From Pseudomonadota bacterium (GTDB lineage: Bacteria > Pseudomonadota > Gammaproteobacteria > Burkholderiales > SG8-39): 6,783 nucleotides of DNA. The notes under the pieces are model-generated. The model ran no database searches. It saw only the letters and a list, made by a program, of their open reading frames with translations, and was not told where the DNA came from. Below are positions 1 through 6,783 of the stretch, in pieces. Positions within the stretch are counted from its first letter, which is position 1; every line of letters starts with the position of its first letter. The position numbers were made by a program, and so were the translations under genes. Location of the stretch: contig JAJZUN010000148.1 of the NCBI GenBank assembly GCA_021848555.1, forward strand, positions 1 through 6,783. The letters are read 5' to 3'.

Positions 1-352
1 GGTCGCGCGGCCACAGGCCCTGGGGGTGGGCCATGCTCCGCGCGACGCACGGCCGGGTGATGAAATCGCCCAGGTCCAGTCCCGCGCACAAGGCCTGCAA
101 CGCCTCTGGCGAGGGCAGCCCTTCGACCTGCGCCCAATAGGTCTTCGCCAACTTGTGCCGCGGTTCGGCGATGCGCGCCTGCAGCGCACCGTCCCCGGTG
201 AGCACCAGCAGCCCCTCGCTGTCCGTATCCAGCCGGCCGGCGGGATAGACGCCGCGCACCGGGACGTAATCCTTGAGACAGGGGCGCCCGGCGTCGGAGG
301 TGAACTGGCACAGCACCCCGTAGGGCTTGTTAAGGAGAATCACGCTCGCCAT
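1..352 (-). CDS. rluE: RluE-type 23S rRNA pseudouridine synthase, N-terminal part (cut by window edge)
   Basis: This enzyme converts a uridine of 23S rRNA (U2457 for E. coli RluE) to pseudouridine during ribosome assembly in the cytoplasm. The first 117 residues are visible and the gene runs off the left edge. It opens MASVILLNKPYGVLCQFT, followed by the catalytic-loop signature GRLDTDSEGLLVLT at residues 39-52; D42 is the expected catalytic aspartate. The end of the visible part, QGLWPRD, matches the LWPR element of E. coli RluE. The protein starts directly in the catalytic domain with no N-terminal S4 domain, which fits RluE rather than RsuA, RluB or RluF. The ATG at 352 is the only start possible, because an in-frame stop lies at 379-377. 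The nearest purine-rich stretch (GGAGG) is about 16 nt upstream, farther than usual. The family call is firm; the exact target uridine is inferred from the family. Confidence 0.9.
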   Translation of the reverse strand, partial: MASVILLNKPYGVLCQFTSDAGRPCLKDYVPVRGVYPAGRLDTDSEGLLVLTGDGALQARIAEPRHKLAKTYWAQVEGLPSPEALQALCAGLDLGDFITRPCVARSMAHPQGLWPRD

Positions 353-441
353 GGTGGTTTCGCCGACGCCTCCCGGCTAGGCGCTCGCGCAAAGCCTAGG
401 CCAGCCAAATCCGGGAAACCGCGTTTCGGCGCCGGCGCGTG

Positions 442-464
442 AAAACGCAGCGCAAGCACGCTGC
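442..464 (-). terminator. Probable intrinsic terminator between the cold-shock gene and rluE
   Basis: Read on the minus strand, GCAGCG (464-459) pairs with CGCTGC (452-447) around the 6-nt loop TGCTTG. One G and then four T follow (445-442). The T tract is short, so termination may be partial. The site lies about 80 nt after the cold-shock gene stop and 90 nt before the rluE start. The rest of the 353-546 spacer shows no convincing rluE promoter and no further gene. Confidence 0.5.
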
Positions 465-521
465 CTGCGGCCCCCTCCCTGACGGGACGTAGGCAAGCGG
501 CTTTTCTGCTGCTGCGAAACA

Positions 522-546
522 GATCCGCGCCGCGAGGGCGCCGATC
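522..546 (-). terminator. Hairpin directly after the cold-shock gene stop codon
   Basis: Two 10-nt arms, 522-531 and 537-546, pair at nine of ten positions (one C-C mismatch) around a 5-nt loop. On the minus strand the stem begins at the base right after the TGA stop of the cold-shock gene. The run that follows is TGTTTC, not a clean T tract. It may be a weak terminator or a 3'-end stabilising structure. A second terminator candidate lies about 60 nt farther on. Confidence 0.5.
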
Positions 547-753
547 TCAGGTCGTCGACTGGATGCCCGAGGCTTGCTTGCCCTTCGGGCCCTGGGTCAC
601 TTCGAATTTTACCTTCTGCCCCTCTTTGAGCGACTTGAAGCCATCCATCTGGATGGCGGAGAAGTGCGCGAACAAGTCCTCGCTACCGTCGTCGGGGGTG
701 ATGAATCCATAGCCCTTTGCGTCGTTGAACCACTTTACCGTACCGGTTGGCAT
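547..753 (-). CDS. Cold-shock-domain protein, CspA/CspD family
   Basis: A 68-residue protein made of one cold-shock domain, a five-stranded beta barrel that binds single-stranded RNA and DNA. Both RNA-binding motifs are present: RNP1 as KGYGFI (residues 13-18) and RNP2 as LFAHFS (27-32). The opening GTVKWFN (4-10) is typical. The stretches FAH, IQMDG and QGPKG resemble E. coli CspD, and the gene is divergent from clpSA as cspD is in E. coli. The KEGQKV and ASGIQ parts look like general CspA-type proteins of betaproteobacteria, so the name CspA or CspD cannot be settled from sequence. The ATG at 753 is preferred: GGAAG lies 5 nt upstream, just after a run of seven T. A TTG at 765 is in frame, but its TTG is the end of the T run overlapping that ribosome site. 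The protein may act as an RNA chaperone, or as a replication inhibitor if it is a true CspD. Confidence 0.93.
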   Translation of the reverse strand: MPTGTVKWFNDAKGYGFITPDDGSEDLFAHFSAIQMDGFKSLKEGQKVKFEVTQGPKGKQASGIQSTT

Positions 754-758
754 AGATA

Positions 759-770
759 CTTCCAAAAAAA
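759..770 (-). promoter_or_regulatory. Ribosome binding site with T-rich enhancer for the cold-shock gene
   Basis: On the minus strand seven T (770-764) run straight into GGAAG (763-759), 5 nt before the ATG. This fixes the start at 753. A U-rich stretch beside the Shine-Dalgarno is the kind of site ribosomal protein S1 binds. A small GC hairpin (784-796, five pairs, 3-nt loop) lies just upstream in the leader. Confidence 0.65.
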
Positions 771-868
771 TAGTTGCTCAATCGGGCGCGTCGCCCCTTG
801 TCCTGCACCGGATCAACACCACATGATTATTGCGTTTCGTACAATGTTTGGCCCGGCGCACCATGCGT

Positions 869-897
869 TTTTTACGCAGTTTGGCTACGCAAGTCAA
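869..897 (-). promoter_or_regulatory. Candidate sigma-70 promoter for the cold-shock gene
   Basis: On the minus strand TTGACT (897-892) and TAAAAA (874-869) are separated by exactly 17 nt. This is five of six matches at -35 and four of six at -10. A start near 862 would give a leader of about 109 nt, in line with the long 5' leaders known for cspA-type mRNAs. A short dyad, TGCGT-N5-ACGCA (864-878), covers the -10 box. The prediction rests on motif and spacing only. Confidence 0.6.
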
Positions 898-926
898 GTG
901 CCCCGGAGCCGGATTGGAGCGCGCTT

Positions 927-941
927 GAATGCAGGGCATTC
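927..941. repeat. Interrupted palindrome GAATGC-N3-GCATTC, possible operator
   Basis: A perfect 6-bp inverted repeat with a 3-bp centre (AGG) lies upstream of the cold-shock promoter. Its centre (934) is about 72 bp upstream of the predicted start near 862, a position often used by upstream activators. A further AATGC copy lies alongside on the minus strand (950-946). No known regulator is recognised. Confidence 0.4.
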
Positions 942-1010
942 GACCGCATTGCGCAGCATCGAGACAGCGATTAGGATTACACTCAAGCGATGCGCAAATC
1001 CGGGCGATAA

Positions 1011-1048
1011 TGTTGCGGTGCGCGGAATTTGTTGCAGTGCGCGGAGTT
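1011..1048. repeat. Two tandem copies of a 19-bp repeat
   Basis: Positions 1011-1029 and 1030-1048 are head-to-tail copies of a 19-bp unit that opens TGTTGC and contains GTGCGCGGA. They match at 17 of 19 positions, differing at unit positions 7 and 17. TGTTGCGGAA occurs again at 1077-1086. The repeats lie between the two divergent promoters, far from either start codon. A GATAAT sequence at 1006-1011 abuts the first copy, but no -35 box is well placed for it. Confidence 0.55.
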
Positions 1049-1111
1049 TCATGTGGCGCGTTATGGTCTAACAGGCTGTTGCGGAACCACCAGGACGGCA
1101 CCGGGGTTTGG

Positions 1112-1139
1112 GGCAGGAGGTCAAGCATTCCTTCCTGCC
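1112..1139. repeat. Inverted repeat upstream of the clpS promoter
   Basis: GGCAGGA (1112-1118) is complementary to TCCTGCC (1133-1139). The next two bases, GG (1119-1120), can pair with CC (1130-1131) past a single bulged T, leaving a 9-nt loop. No T tract follows on either strand, so it is not an intrinsic terminator. It ends 20 bp before the candidate clpS -35 box, where a regulator site would be expected. Confidence 0.4.
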
Positions 1140-1159
1140 GCAATGCGAACTGAGTGAAA

Positions 1160-1188
1160 TTGACTGGCCGTAGAATCTGGCATAGTGT
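1160..1188 (+). promoter_or_regulatory. Candidate promoter for clpSA
   Basis: TTGACT (1160-1165) is a good -35 box. With a 17-nt spacer the -10 hexamer is TAGTGT (1183-1188), which is poor. TAGAAT (1171-1176) is a better -10 match by itself, but it sits too close to TTGACT and has no good -35 at the right distance. The clpSA promoter therefore probably lies here, but the exact boxes are uncertain. Confidence 0.4.
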
Positions 1189-1208
1189 GTTCAGGTAGGT
1201 GAGTAAGC

Positions 1209-1516
1209 ATGGCGAACCGGGCGCGTGAAGGGACCGTTCTAGAGGCGAAGAAGGCCAAGGTCAAGCCACCGCCGCTGTTCAAGGTTATGCTGCTGAACGA
1301 CGATTACACGCCCATGGAATTCGTGGTCATCGTGCTGCAGACGTTCTTCAGCCTGAGCCGCGAACAGGCGACACAGGTGATGCTGAAGGTGCATCGCGAA
1401 GGAATGGGTGTATGCGGCGTCTATCCCAAGGACGTGGCCGTTACCAAGGTAGAGCAGGTGGGCAGCTTCGCCCGCCAGCATCAACATCCGCTTCAATGCG
1501 TGATGGAGGAAACTGA

Positions 1517-1520
<4 letters not shown>
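1209..1520 (+). CDS. clpS: ClpS, N-end rule adaptor for ClpAP
   Basis: ClpS binds proteins with bulky N-terminal residues (Leu, Phe, Tyr, Trp) and hands them to ClpA for degradation by ClpAP; it also changes which substrates ClpA accepts. The protein has 103 residues, close to the 106 of E. coli. The substrate pocket is intact: NDDYTPMEF at 30-38, with N30, D31 and D32, M36 at the gatekeeper position, and VMLKVH ending in H62. The C-terminal part has [10 protein letters not shown] and HPL, as in the family. The first 22 residues are a flexible charged tail, the part that contacts ClpA in the E. coli protein. Residue 41 is Ile (FVVIVLQ), where E. coli has Asp. The ATG is set by AGGTGAG ending 5 nt upstream. 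The stop overlaps the clpA start (ATGA), so the two are likely translationally coupled. Confidence 0.97.
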
Positions 1521-3796
<2,276 letters not shown>

Positions 3797-3814
3797 AGCG
3801 CCCGCTGCTGCAGG

Positions 3815-3842
3815 AAAAAGGCCGCTTGCTGCGGCCTTTTTT
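3815..3842. terminator. Bidirectional intrinsic terminator between clpA and dut
   Basis: GGCCGC (3820-3825) pairs with GCGGCC (3831-3836) around a 5-nt loop. It is preceded by five A (3815-3819) and followed by six T (3837-3842). The A and T tracts mirror each other, so the same hairpin can end clpSA transcripts on the plus strand and coaBC-dut transcripts on the minus strand. It lies 18 nt after the clpA stop and 26 nt after the dut stop, in the only spacer between these convergent genes. Confidence 0.93.
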
Positions 3843-3868
3843 ATTGCAGAACTGGCGGATCGCCTGCG

Positions 3869-4318
3869 CTAGTGCTTGCCGGTGCTGCCAAACCCCCCGG
3901 CGCCGCGCTTGCTTGCAGCGAAATCCTCGACCAGGTTGAGTCTCACCTGCATCACCGGCACCACCACCAGTTGCGCGATGCGCTCCAGCGGATTGAGCGT
4001 GAACGCGCTGCCGCCGCGGTTCCACAGCGAAACGAAGATCTGCCCCTGGTAATCGGAGTCGATCAACCCGACCAGATTGCCCAGCACGATGCCATGCTTG
4101 TGGCCCAGGCCGGAGCGCGGCAGCACCATGGCCGCGTAGCCGGGGTCGGCGAGATGGATCGCGATGCCGCTGGGCACCAGTTCGGTCGCCCCGGGCTTGA
4201 GTTCGATCGGCTCGGCGATGCAGGCGCGCAGGTCCAGGCCGGCGGCGCCGGCAGTGGCGTAATGCGGCAGATTGTCCCTGAGGCGCGGGTCGAGGATCTT
4301 GACGTCTAGTGTGCGCAT
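3869..4318 (-). CDS. dut: dUTPase (deoxyuridine 5'-triphosphate nucleotidohydrolase)
   Basis: Dut hydrolyses dUTP to dUMP and pyrophosphate, keeping uracil out of DNA and feeding thymidylate synthesis. It is a homotrimer whose three active sites each combine motifs from neighbouring subunits. All five motifs are seen (149-residue numbering): AGLDLRA (26-32), [12 protein letters not shown] (66-77), [13 protein letters not shown] (80-92) with D87 as the expected catalytic Asp and Y90 for uracil selection, [10 protein letters not shown] (113-122), and C-terminal [10 protein letters not shown] (138-147). The ATG at 4318 gives [11 protein letters not shown], matching the E. coli start MKKIDVKILDP, but only a weak ribosome site precedes it. 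An in-frame GTG at 4354 has AGGA 5 nt upstream and would add 12 residues. The gene follows coaBC by 72 nt from the ATG (36 nt from the GTG), so both are probably on one mRNA. Function is firm; the start is not. Confidence 0.96.
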   Translation of the reverse strand: MRTLDVKILDPRLRDNLPHYATAGAAGLDLRACIAEPIELKPGATELVPSGIAIHLADPGYAAMVLPRSGLGHKHGIVLGNLVGLIDSDYQGQIFVSLWNRGGSAFTLNPLERIAQLVVVPVMQVRLNLVEDFAASKRGAGGFGSTGKH

Positions 4319-4390
4319 GTCGGCTATCTTGATTTCTGGTGACAATGAAACCACACAGGTCCTGCGGGCTCCTGGCGGCGGAAACCTTGG

Positions 4391-5581
4391 CTATTTCTTC
4401 GGCAACAGCCTGGCGATGTGGGCGATGAGCGCGCGCGCGAGCTCGATCTTGGGCGCACGGGGAAGGTCGTGCCTGCCCGCGTCGTCGAACAGGATCAGCT
4501 GATTGTCGTCGGCGCCGAATGCGTGCTGGGCGAGATTCGCGGCAAGCAGCGGCAATTTCTTGCGCTTGCGCTTGGCTTCGGCATAGGCTTCGAGGTTCTC
4601 CGTTTCGGCGGCAAAACCGACGCAGAACGGCGCCTTCCGGCGCGCCGCGACCGTGCCGAGTATATCGGGGGTGGGCTGAAGTTGCAGCGTCATTTCGCCC
4701 GATCCCTTCTTCAGCTTGTGCCCCCTGCTTTCCTTGGGCCGGTAGTCGGCAACGGCGGCGACGCCGACGAACACATCCGCCTTCGCCACGCGCGCCATCA
4801 CCGCGTCATACATTTGCTGCGCGCTGGTGACATCGATGCGCTCCATGCCCCGCGGCGCCGCCAGCGCGGTCGGTCCGCTCACCAGCGTGACCACGGCTCC
4901 CGCGTCGCGCGCAGCGCGCGCCACCGCGTAACCCATTTTTCCCGAGCTGGTGTTGGTGATGCCGCGCACGGTGTCTATCGCTTCGATGGTCGGTCCGGCC
5001 GTGACCAGCACGCGCTTGCCGGCGAGCAATCCCGGCTGGAAAAACGCCTCGATCTCCTCCAGCAATTCCTCCGCCTCCAGCATGCGCCCCATGCCGACTT
5101 CGCCGCAGGCCTGGTCGCCGCTGACGGGTCCGAGGATGGCGACGCCGTCTTTGTCCAGTTGTTTGATATTGCGCTGCGTCGCCGGATTGCCCCACATCTG
5201 CAGATTCATCGCCGGCGCCACCAGCAGCGGGCAGTCGCGCGCCAGGCACAGCGTGGACAACAGGTCGTCGCACAGGCCCTGCGCCAGCTTGGCGAGGAAA
5301 TCGGCGCTGGCCGGGGCGACCACAATGGCATCGCAGCCGCGGGACAATTCGATGTGCGCCATGTTGTTCGGCACGCTTGCGTCCCACAGGTCGCTGTGCA
5401 CCGGATTTCCGGAAAGCGCCTGCAGGGTGACCGGCGTAATGAAGCGGCAGGCCGCCGCCGTCATCACCACCCGCACTTCCGCACCCGCCTGGGTAAGCAG
5501 CCGGGTCAGCTCGGCCGCCTTGTAGGCGGCGATCCCGCCGCTCAAGCCCAGCAGGATGCGTTTGCCTTTGAGTCCGGTCAT
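4391..5581 (-). CDS. coaBC: CoaBC, bifunctional phosphopantothenoylcysteine synthetase/decarboxylase
   Basis: CoaBC does two steps of coenzyme A synthesis: CTP-dependent joining of cysteine to 4'-phosphopantothenate (CoaB), then FMN-dependent decarboxylation to 4'-phosphopantetheine (CoaC). The 396 residues hold both domains. CoaC (about 1-185) has GLSGGIAAYK (12-21), the active-site His in NNMAHIELS (H76), PASADFLAKLAQG (90-102), the PAMNLQMW clamp (123-130) and the catalytic Cys in ACGEVGMGRM (C159). CoaB (about 186-396) has VTAGPT (193-198), N210 before TSSGKMG, AAVADYRPKE (275-284), K289 and FAAETEN (323-329). N210 and K289 fall at the same numbers as in E. coli. The GPT motif continues IEAIDTVR, where E. 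coli has REPLDPVR. The ATG at 5581 gives MTGLKGKRILLGLSGG, the family's usual beginning; neither it nor an upstream GTG at 5596 has a clear ribosome site. It leads the coaBC-dut operon. Confidence 0.97.
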   Translation of the reverse strand: MTGLKGKRILLGLSGGIAAYKAAELTRLLTQAGAEVRVVMTAAACRFITPVTLQALSGNPVHSDLWDASVPNNMAHIELSRGCDAIVVAPASADFLAKLAQGLCDDLLSTLCLARDCPLLVAPAMNLQMWGNPATQRNIKQLDKDGVAILGPVSGDQACGEVGMGRMLEAEELLEEIEAFFQPGLLAGKRVLVTAGPTIEAIDTVRGITNTSSGKMGYAVARAARDAGAVVTLVSGPTALAAPRGMERIDVTSAQQMYDAVMARVAKADVFVGVAAVADYRPKESRGHKLKKGSGEMTLQLQPTPDILGTVAARRKAPFCVGFAAETENLEAYAEAKRKRKKLPLLAANLAQHAFGADDNQLILFDDAGRHDLPRAPKIELARALIAHIARLLPKK

Positions 5582-5643
5582 CGAAATCAGCAACACTGCG
5601 TTAAATCGGAACGAGGATTTTACGCCAATTGAAAGGGCAGCAC
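5582..5643. promoter_or_regulatory. Divergent spacer between coaBC and radC with candidate coaBC -10 box
   Basis: Only 62 bp separate the two start codons, so the promoters must overlap each other or reach into the coding regions. On the minus strand TAAAAT (5622-5617) is a good -10 candidate for coaBC and would start transcription near 5610, about 29 nt before its ATG. No convincing -35 lies 16-18 nt upstream. On the plus strand I see no acceptable radC promoter. Confidence 0.35.
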
Positions 5644-6318
5644 ATGGCGATCACCGACTGGCCGGAGCTGGAGCGGCCGAGGGAGAAACTGCTGCAACTG
5701 GGCGCGGCGAGCTTGTCCGACGCCGAGTTGCTGGCGATCTTTCTGCGCACCGGCGTGAGCGGCAAGAGCGCCGTCGACCTGGCGCGCGAGCTGCTGGTCC
5801 GCCGCGGCAGCCTGGGCGCCGTGCTCGCGGTAAAACGCTCCGAGCTTGGCGAACTGCCGGGACTGGGCGAGGCCAAGTTTTCCCAGTTGCAGGCGGTGCT
5901 GGAAATGGCGCGCCGGGCGCTGGCCGAAACGCTGCGCGCCGGCGACGCGCTGGGCGCCCCCGGCGCCGTGCGCGACTATCTGCGCCTCACCCTGGCCAAC
6001 CGCGAGCAGGAGGTGTTTCTCGCGGTGCTGCTGGACGCCCAGAACCGGGTCCTCGCCTGCGACGAGTTGTTCCGCGGCACGCTGACCCAGACCAGCGTCT
6101 ATCCGCGCGAAGTGGTCAAATGCGCGCTGGAACACAACGCGGCGGCGGTGATCTTCGCCCACAACCATCCTTCCGGCGTGGCCGAGCCCAGCCACGCCGA
6201 CCAGGTGCTGACGCAATCGCTCAAGCAGGCGCTGGCCCTGGTGGACATCAAGGTGCTGGATCACTTCATCGTCGCCGGCAGCGCAGCGCTGTCCTTCGCC
6301 GAACGCGGCTTGATCTGA
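5644..6318 (+). CDS. radC: RadC family protein (UPF0758, JAB/MPN domain)
   Basis: A 224-residue RadC-family protein, the usual length. The N-terminal part has [20 protein letters not shown] (6-25) and [12 protein letters not shown], then a helix-hairpin-helix-like element [14 protein letters not shown] (71-84), typical of non-specific DNA binding. The C-terminal JAB/MPN domain (from about 103) keeps the metal-site residues: H173 and H175 in AHNHPSG, and S183 and D186 in PSHAD. This is the metallopeptidase-type zinc site, but no peptidase activity is established for RadC. The old link to DNA repair came from an E. coli radC102 mutation later placed in recG, so its role is unknown. The ATG at 5644 is chosen because AAAGG ends 8 nt upstream; a TTG at 5629 is in frame but overlaps that site. 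It is divergent from coaBC and precedes rpmB, a common order in proteobacteria. Confidence 0.95.
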   Translation: MAITDWPELERPREKLLQLGAASLSDAELLAIFLRTGVSGKSAVDLARELLVRRGSLGAVLAVKRSELGELPGLGEAKFSQLQAVLEMARRALAETLRAGDALGAPGAVRDYLRLTLANREQEVFLAVLLDAQNRVLACDELFRGTLTQTSVYPREVVKCALEHNAAAVIFAHNHPSGVAEPSHADQVLTQSLKQALALVDIKVLDHFIVAGSAALSFAERGLI

Positions 6319-6382
6319 GTCCGGCTGGCGCCGATTCGATGACAAAAACCCGGAACCGAATGGACCGGGACGGAGTGCACAA

Positions 6383-6405
6383 ATTCAGCTCCCCGCATGC
6401 TGAAT
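6383..6405 (+). other. Hairpin downstream of radC
   Basis: ATTCAGC (6383-6389) pairs perfectly with GCTGAAT (6399-6405) around a 9-nt loop. No T tract follows, so it is not a standard intrinsic terminator. It could stabilise the radC mRNA end or be chance. A second small hairpin, GCTGC-N4-GCAGC (6435-6448), also lacks T residues. The rest of the 215-bp spacer 6319-6533 holds only the rpmB promoter; I see no gene in it. Confidence 0.4.
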
Positions 6406-6474
6406 CGCTTGCGAAACAGGTATTTGAGGCATAAGCTGCGCCCGCAGCCACTCTGCACCAGACAGAATTTATGC

Positions 6475-6504
6475 TTGAAATTCCGCAAGATAGTGGCGTA
6501 TAAT
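6475..6504 (+). promoter_or_regulatory. Strong sigma-70 promoter of rpmB-rpmG
   Basis: TTGAAA (6475-6480, four of six) and a perfect TATAAT (6499-6504) are 18 nt apart. Transcription would start near 6511, giving a leader of about 23 nt. The bases after the -10 box are TCGCCC, a GC-rich discriminator like those of ribosomal promoters repressed by ppGpp/DksA, so stringent control is likely by analogy. This is the best promoter match in the window. Confidence 0.88.
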
Positions 6505-6533
6505 TCGCCCTTTTCCGAATTCGGAGTACCACT

Positions 6534-6767
6534 ATGGCACGCGTATGCCAAGTAACCGGCAAGAAGCCCATGTCCGGACACAACGTGTCCCACGCCAACA
6601 ACCGGACCAATCGCCGCTTTCTGCCCAATCTGCACTATCGCCGTTTCTGGGTCGAAAGCGAGAACCGCTGGGTCAGCCTGCGCGTTTCCGCCAACGGACT
6701 GCGCACCATCGACAAGAAGGGCATAGACGTAGTCCTGAAAGAACTGCGCGCTAAGGGGGAGATTTAA
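6534..6767 (+). CDS. rpmB: 50S ribosomal protein L28
   Basis: L28 is a small basic protein of the large ribosomal subunit. The 77 residues are full length for the family. The opening [20 protein letters not shown] is the classic L28 signature, followed by [13 protein letters not shown] (27-39) and [16 protein letters not shown] (48-63). Only one Cys (C5) is present, so this is the zinc-free form. GGAG lies 7 nt before the ATG. It is transcribed from the TTGAAA/TATAAT promoter just upstream and is followed after 2 nt by rpmG, so the two are co-transcribed as in E. coli. Confidence 0.98.
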   Translation: MARVCQVTGKKPMSGHNVSHANNRTNRRFLPNLHYRRFWVESENRWVSLRVSANGLRTIDKKGIDVVLKELRAKGEI

Positions 6768-6769
6768 TC

Positions 6770-6783
6770 ATGCGCGAGAAAAT
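6770..6783 (+). CDS. rpmG: 50S ribosomal protein L33, first codons only (cut by window edge)
   Basis: The ATG lies 2 nt after the rpmB stop, with GGAG 8 nt upstream at the end of rpmB. The four complete codons read MREK, and the fifth begins AT. This fits the MREKI opening of zinc-free L33 proteins in betaproteobacteria. The identity rests on this short start plus the conserved rpmB-rpmG order; nothing more of the gene is visible. Confidence 0.85.

Noticed and set aside
1071..1090. Sequence ACAGGCTGTTGCGGAACC recalling insertion-sequence ends
   Set aside because: No matching inverted partner, target duplication or transposase remnant is present; a short resemblance alone is not evidence.
778..1143. 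A 121-codon minus-strand frame in the csp-clpS control region
   Set aside because: Cys/Arg/Asn-rich composition without a domain, no good ribosome site, and it runs across the predicted cold-shock promoter and the repeats.
4418..5632. A 404-codon open frame antisense to coaBC
   Set aside because: Arg/His/Gln-rich with no domain, an antisense shadow of a full-length conserved gene.
6345..6373. Dyad CCCGG/CCGGG that would give a stem followed by T5 on the minus strand
   Set aside because: No minus-strand gene lies upstream to terminate, the stem is only five pairs with a large internal loop, and on the plus strand no T tract follows.
5556..6434. A 292-codon plus-strand frame overlapping radC and running past its end
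   Set aside because: Out-of-frame reading of radC with an Arg/Gly-rich product; the extra tail beyond radC is not similar to anything I recognise.

Overview
The window looks like chromosomal DNA of a GC-rich betaproteobacterium. The reasons are the close match of the ClpA, Dut and CoaBC sequences to the E. coli type, a 77-residue L28 followed by an L33 opening MREK, a CspA/CspD-type cold-shock protein with the LFAHFS form of RNP2, and the gene order. A group near the Nitrosomonadales/Burkholderiales is plausible, but this is inference. All genes are intact housekeeping genes, apart from the two cut by the window edges.

Layout. Positions 1-753, minus strand: the 5' part of an RluE-type rRNA pseudouridine synthase gene (cut at the left edge), and upstream of it a cold-shock-domain gene with its own terminators. 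Positions 754-1208: a 455-bp divergent control region with promoter candidates for the cold-shock gene (minus) and for clpS (plus), and three unexplained repeat structures. Positions 1209-3796, plus strand: clpS-clpA, overlapping by 4 nt. Positions 3797-3868: a bidirectional terminator between convergent clpA and dut. Positions 3869-5581, minus strand: coaBC then dut, a two-gene operon. Positions 5582-5643: a 62-bp divergent spacer. Positions 5644-6318, plus strand: radC. Positions 6319-6533: an intergenic region carrying a strong promoter. Positions 6534-6783, plus strand: rpmB and the first codons of rpmG.

How the genes work together. ClpS delivers N-degron proteins to ClpA, which unfolds them for ClpP (not encoded here). 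The cold-shock gene lies divergent to clpSA, as cspD does in E. coli. CoaBC makes 4'-phosphopantetheine for coenzyme A, and Dut keeps dUTP out of DNA and supplies dUMP; their pairing is an old operon also seen in E. coli (dfp-dut). RadC sits between this operon and the L28/L33 genes, as in many proteobacteria.

I found no mobile element, CRISPR array, defence island or novel multigene system. The parts least explained by known genes are the repeats in the csp-clpS control region and the choice of start codon for dut.
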